Assembly (NCBI RefSeq): GCF_011250635.1
Contig: NZ_JAANNP010000007.1
Span: forward strand, 1-64,000
Direction: 5' to 3'
DNA length: 64,000 nt
Source of the DNA: Motilibacter deserti
Lineage (GTDB): Bacteria > Actinomycetota > Actinomycetes > Motilibacterales > Motilibacteraceae
The translations under genes and the position numbers were made by a program. The first letter of the stretch is position 1; each line of letters starts with the position of its first letter. Shown here one piece after another: positions 60,949 to 64,000 of this stretch. The notes below the pieces were generated by a model. The model was given only the letters and a program-made list of their open reading frames with translations. It ran no database searches and was not told where the DNA came from.

Positions 60949-61539
60949 TTGTCGTACGCCGCCACCGGCGGCGCGCGCGCTCTTGCGTGCCGCGCTGCCG
61001 TGTCCTCCGCTGCCCGCTTCTCGCTCCGCTCCGCCGCGTTGCTGCTGGCGCTGCTCGGTGCGCTCCTCGTCGCGCCGGCCGCGCCCGCGTCGGCTGCCGC
61101 CACCACCTCGGCCGACGCCTCTCCGGCGGCGAAGCCGGTCACCCGCTCGGCCAAGGCCCCCGCCGCGCGCGCAGCCGCCCTGCGCGCCGCGAGGGTGAAG
61201 ACGGTCCTGTCGACCGCCGCCAAGCTGCGCGGCCGTCCGTACCGCTACGGCGCCACCGGCCCGCGCGCCTTCGACTGCTCGGGCTACGTCGGCTTCGTCA
61301 TGAAGCGCGCCGGCAAGTCGCTCCCGCGCACCTCAGCCGCGCAGTACGCGTCGTCCAAGAAGATCAACAAGTCGGCGATGAAGCCGGGCGACCTCGTTTT
61401 CTTCAAGCACGGCTCGCGCGTCTACCACGTCGCGGTCTACGCCGGCCACGGCCGCATCTGGCACGCGCGTCAGCCGGGGCAGGGCGTCGCGCTGACCCGC
61501 ATCACCGCGTCGAGCTGGGCCGCCGGCCGCGTGCTCTGA
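60949..61539 (+). CDS. Secreted NlpC/P60 cell-wall endopeptidase
   Basis: A secreted C40-family peptidoglycan hydrolase. The signal core is FSLRSAALLLALLGALLVAP with cleavage near APASA. An Ala/Lys-rich linker follows, and the NlpC/P60 domain lies at the C-terminus: nucleophile Cys in RAFDCSGYVGFVMKRAG, catalytic His in SRVYHVAVYAG and a third residue near GRIWHARQPG. The start is uncertain. TTG at 60949 has GGAAGG about ten bases upstream. GTG at 61000 gives an ideal signal peptide but has no ribosome-binding site. The riboswitch just upstream implies c-di-AMP control. A strong terminator follows. Confidence 0.85.
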   Translation: MSYAATGGARALACRAAVSSAARFSLRSAALLLALLGALLVAPAAPASAAATTSADASPAAKPVTRSAKAPAARAAALRAARVKTVLSTAAKLRGRPYRYGATGPRAFDCSGYVGFVMKRAGKSLPRTSAAQYASSKKINKSAMKPGDLVFFKHGSRVYHVAVYAGHGRIWHARQPGQGVALTRITASSWAAGRVL

Positions 61540-61544
61540 CAGGA

Positions 61545-61584
61545 CACGATGCCCCCGCACTCCATGGCGTGCGGGGGCATCGTG
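61545..61584 (+). terminator. Terminator of the NlpC/P60 gene
   Basis: A 16-bp perfect stem (61545-61560 with 61569-61584) with an 8-base loop, 5 bases after the stop. It may also serve the leftward gene ending at 61625. Confidence 0.85.
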
Positions 61585-61624
61585 CGTTCTCAGTTTCGCT
61601 GAAGTGTGATGTGCACCTTCAGCT

Positions 61625-62050
61625 TCAGCGAACGACCTCGTAGTACATCGTGTAGTCCGCTGTCCATGCGGCGAAGTGCGCCTCCTGCAGGCCCTGGCCC
61701 GCGTGGTCGAGGTTGACCGCGAACTCGCCGAGGAAGTCGTCGTTGTCGAAGAAGCCGGCGTCCGCGTCGTAGAGCTTGACCCGGGTCGTGTTGCTCGAGG
61801 ACTTCGTCACGTTGATGGTCACGCCCTGTCGGTCGTTCAGGCTGCCGCTCCACACCTTGCTGCCGTTGACCGTGATGTAGGGCTCGTCCGCGCCGGTCCA
61901 GTCCTCGGTCGACTCGCACCACAGGTTGTAGATCTTGATCTTGTACGTGGTGGCCGCCTCCGCGGGGGACGAGAGGGCGACGAGGCCACCGGTCGCGACG
62001 GCGGCGGCAGCGGCGAGCGACGCGGTCTTGCGGAGGGTGTTTCCGAGCAT
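61625..62050 (-). CDS. Small secreted protein, C2-like beta sandwich
   Basis: A 141-residue secreted protein. The signal peptide is MLGNTLRKTASLAAAAAVAT to about residue 32 (SSPAEA). The mature part is about 108 residues and all-beta: YKIKIYNLWCESTEDWTGAD, EPYITVNGSKVWSGS, TTRVKLYDADAGFFDNDDFL, GEFAVNLDHAGQGLQEAHF. The Asp-rich loop DADAGFFDNDD resembles a C2-type calcium site. There is one Cys in the mature part. I know no function. GAAGGGG lies about seven bases before the ATG. Confidence 0.75.
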   Translation of the reverse strand: MLGNTLRKTASLAAAAAVATGGLVALSSPAEAATTYKIKIYNLWCESTEDWTGADEPYITVNGSKVWSGSLNDRQGVTINVTKSSSNTTRVKLYDADAGFFDNDDFLGEFAVNLDHAGQGLQEAHFAAWTADYTMYYEVVR

Positions 62051-62359
62051 GGCTGTGGATCCCCTTCGAGATAGGTGAGGGTGCCGCGGATGGCGGCGTC
62101 GGGGGCGCTTCGTCTGCGCGTGACGCGAGGCGCGGCTCCGTCCGGCGCCGCCCCGTATGCGTCTGACTCTCCAGAGCGGGACGTCCGCCCGGAGATACAC
62201 CGCAGGCGTGGAACCGCCACTTCCTTGCCTTCGACACCACCTCGCGCCGGCCGCCCCCGGCACGACCGCGCACATCCCGGAGGAAGTGGGCCCGGCACGG
62301 CGCACGAGCCCGCGCAACCCCGGCGCGGGCCGGGCCCGTCGCAGGGGGAGGATGACGGG
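62051..62359. promoter_or_regulatory. Divergent region between secreted C2-like protein and oxidoreductase
   Basis: 309 bases with no coding frame I trust. It holds the promoters of both flanking genes, which I cannot place. GGAGG (62347-62351) is the ribosome-binding site of the oxidoreductase gene. Confidence 0.4.
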
Positions 62360-63412
62360 GTGACTGAGAACCTCCGCGTCGTCGTGCTGGGCTACGGCCT
62401 CGCCGGCTCGACCTTCCACGCTCCCGTCATCGAGTCGGTGCCCGGGCTCCGGGTCGCCGCCGTCGTCACGTCGAACCCCGAGCGGGCCGAGCAGGCCCGG
62501 GGCGACATCCCCGGCGTACGCGTGCTCGCGTCGGCGGACGAGGTGTGGGCGCAGCCCGAGGCCTACGACGCCGTCGTCGTCGCCACCCCCAACCGCTCGC
62601 ACGCCCCGCTCGCGGCGGCGGCCATCGAGGCGGGCCTGCCGGTGGTCGTGGACAAGCCGCTCGCGGTCACGGCGGACGAGGGGCAGCGGCTGGTCGACCT
62701 CGCGGCCGAGCGCGCTGTCCTGCTGACGGTCTTCCAGAACCGTCGCTGGGACGCGGACCTGCTGACCGTGCGGCGGCTGCTCGCCGACGGGGCCCTCGGG
62801 CGCGTGCACCGCTTCGAGTCCCGCTTCGAGCGGTGGCGCCCGGAGCCGAAGGCGGGCTGGCGCGAGAGCGGGTCGCCGGAGGAGGCCGGTGGGCTCCTCT
62901 ACGACCTCGGCAGCCACCTGATCGACCAGGCGCTCCACCTGTTCGGGCCAGCGACCTCGGTCTACGCCGAGGTCGACGTGAGACGCACCACCGTGGTGGT
63001 GGACGATGACGTCTTCGTCGCGCTGACGCACGCGACCGGCGTCCGCTCCCACCTCTGGGCCGGCGCTCTCACCGCGCAGCTCGGCCCGCGTTTCCGCGTG
63101 CTCGGCAGCGAGGGCGGATATGTGAAGCACGGGATGGACCCGCAGGAGGACGCGCTGAAGGCCGGCGGCCGGCCCGACGCGCAGGGCTGGGGCGTCGAAC
63201 CGGAGGAGGCCTGGGGCCGGCTCGGGGTCGACGGCGCGACCACGGCCGTGCCGACGGAGGCTGGGGCGTACCAGGAGTTCTACGCGCTGCTGGGCAAGGC
63301 GCTGCGCGGTGAGGGGCCGGTGCCGGTGGACCCGGCCGAGGCCGTGACGACGCTGCGGGTGCTCGAGGCGGCGCGCGCCTCGTCGGCCGAGGGGCGCGTC
63401 GTGCAGCTCTGA
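62360..63412 (+). CDS. Gfo/Idh/MocA-family NAD(P)-dependent oxidoreductase
   Basis: A 350-residue oxidoreductase. The N-terminal Rossmann motif is RVVVLGYGLAGSTFHAPVIE, and AVVVATPNRSHAPLA is followed by the EKP-like VVVDKPLAVTADEG. The C-terminal substrate domain has FQNRRWDADLLTVRRLL and the catalytic-type GGLLYDLGSHLIDQALHLFG, placing a His in the active site. It resembles YdgJ/scyllo-inositol dehydrogenase-like members. The sugar or inositol substrate is unknown. GGAGG eight bases upstream sets the GTG. Confidence 0.9.
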   Translation: MTENLRVVVLGYGLAGSTFHAPVIESVPGLRVAAVVTSNPERAEQARGDIPGVRVLASADEVWAQPEAYDAVVVATPNRSHAPLAAAAIEAGLPVVVDKPLAVTADEGQRLVDLAAERAVLLTVFQNRRWDADLLTVRRLLADGALGRVHRFESRFERWRPEPKAGWRESGSPEEAGGLLYDLGSHLIDQALHLFGPATSVYAEVDVRRTTVVVDDDVFVALTHATGVRSHLWAGALTAQLGPRFRVLGSEGGYVKHGMDPQEDALKAGGRPDAQGWGVEPEEAWGRLGVDGATTAVPTEAGAYQEFYALLGKALRGEGPVPVDPAEAVTTLRVLEAARASSAEGRVVQL

Positions 63413-63450
63413 CCGAAACCGCTCCGGTCGTACGAACCGGATTTCGCGCG

Positions 63451-63480
63451 AGGCCCGCTGTGGACAGCCACAGCGGGCCT
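63451..63480 (+). terminator. Terminator of the oxidoreductase gene
   Basis: A 13-bp perfect stem (63451-63463 with 63468-63480) with an ACAG loop. Confidence 0.85.
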
Positions 63481-63528
63481 TCGTGCGTCCGGCCTACCGT
63501 CCTTGCCTCGACAGACGGAGGGGGAACG

Positions 63529-63822
63529 GTGGGCTGCGACCTCAAGGTCGACACGGACGAGCTGCGCGACCTGGCGTCGAGGCTGCGCGGGATCCGCACG
63601 GGGCTGGAGTCGGCGTCCGACGACATGACGGTGCTGCACGGGGAGCTCGGCTCCGGGGTGCTGGCGACGACGATGGACCGCTTCGCTTCCGAGTGGCGCG
63701 TACGCCGCCGCAAGCTCTGTGCGTCCGTCGAGGCGGTCGAGCAGATGGCGGCGCAGTCCGCCCGGCAGTACGACGCCTGTGACGACGCGCTCGCGAGAGC
63801 CGTCGCGGGCGGCCGCAAGTGA
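63529..63822 (+). CDS. WXG100-like small helical protein
   Basis: A 97-residue helical-hairpin protein. VDTDELRDLASRLRGIRTGL forms helix 1, a GELGSGVLATTMDRF turn carries FASEWRVRRR, and KLCASVEAVEQMAAQSARQY forms helix 2, with DACDDALARAVAG at the end. Size and layout resemble WXG100/ESX substrates or chaperone-like partners of type VII-secreted toxins, although the exact WxG is replaced by EWR. GGAGG lies close before the GTG. It overlaps the next gene in GTGA. Confidence 0.65.
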   Translation: MGCDLKVDTDELRDLASRLRGIRTGLESASDDMTVLHGELGSGVLATTMDRFASEWRVRRRKLCASVEAVEQMAAQSARQYDACDDALARAVAGGRK

Positions 63823-64000
63823 CCGCGCGCCCGCGCGACTGGTCGCCGCTCGCGCTCGTCGACCCCGTGCCGGGGGACGCCGCCGCCGTCGAGTCCGCCG
63901 CGGTCCGGATGGGGACGATGGCGGCCGAGCTGGAGCAGCAGGCGAGGCGGCTGCGCCGGCTCGCCACGCCGCAGACGTGGGAGGGGGAGGCCGGACGGGA
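63819..64000 (+). CDS. Putative type VII-secreted toxin-like protein (3' truncated by window)
   Basis: The frame starts on a GTG overlapping the stop of the previous gene and is open to the window end (60 residues seen). The N-terminus reads TARPRDWSPLALVDPVPGD, then helices AAAVESAAVRMGTMAAELEQ and QARRLRRLATPQTWEGEAGR. The WEG turn after a long helix is the WXG-type N-terminal domain found on large secreted polymorphic toxins of actinobacteria. The C-terminal effector part lies outside the window. Confidence 0.65.
   Translation, partial: MTARPRDWSPLALVDPVPGDAAAVESAAVRMGTMAAELEQQARRLRRLATPQTWEGEAGR

Noticed and set aside
1-64000. CRISPR arrays, insertion sequences or prophage genes
   Set aside because: No regularly spaced repeats, transposase, integrase or phage structural genes were seen.

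Overview
The window is high-GC actinobacterial DNA, apparently from a motile, free-living, saprophytic actinomycete. The evidence is a BldC-type regulator next to purF-purM and DUF3073, a chemotaxis receptor tail, secreted arabinan-degrading enzymes, a SARP regulator, and many leaderless genes whose TANNNT -10 box sits 6-7 bases before a GTG. No phage, insertion sequence, CRISPR array or replication origin is visible. I cannot name the genus.

Layout. 1-5 kb: tail of a chemotaxis receptor, a LigB-type dioxygenase, a sterol-carrier-like protein, a 30-bp-arm dispersed-type palindrome and an MMPL exporter. 5-11 kb: the conserved purF-purM / DUF3073 / unknown / bldC neighbourhood. 11-18.4 kb: an Old Yellow Enzyme, then two divergent glycan operons (GT9-hldE-GT2 leftward, GT4-GT9 rightward) implying an ADP-heptose-type surface glycan in a Gram-positive.

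18.5-35 kb: a complete L-arabinose/arabinan utilisation locus. It has two tandem paralogous LacI regulators, araB-araD-araA, a YtfQ/YtfR/YtfT/YjfF-like furanose ABC importer, a secreted GH51 arabinofuranosidase and a Tat-exported GH43 enzyme with an arabinose-binding domain. The second lacI gene and the araB, importer and GH51 transcription units each carry a LacI-type operator of the form TGTGARCGYTMACA. The importer and GH51 promoters also share a second site at identical distance from a TTGACG -35 box. Secreted enzymes release arabinose, the importer takes it up, AraA/AraB/AraD send it to the pentose phosphate pathway, and the LacI pair presumably switches the regulon.

35-42 kb: a SARP-like regulator with a small partner, divergent from a manganese catalase; a FUSC membrane protein; an autoregulated third LacI; an ATP-grasp protein; tRNA-Phe. 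42-46 kb: a leftward cassette of secreted small protein, lipoprotein, peptidoglycan-binding adaptor, ABC ATPase and permease, resembling an exporter/immunity system with its own secreted product. 46-49.3 kb: an arsenic cluster (arsC, flavoprotein, divergent arsR with twin operators). 49-54 kb: a GAF/PAS histidine kinase, tRNA-Asp and tRNA-Glu, a phosphoesterase and a small zincin. 54-64 kb: a secreted glycosidase, TypA, an OmpR-type two-component system, a c-di-AMP (ydaO-type) riboswitch before an NlpC/P60 cell-wall hydrolase, a secreted C2-like protein, an oxidoreductase, and the start of a WXG100-like/type VII secretion-type pair cut by the window end.
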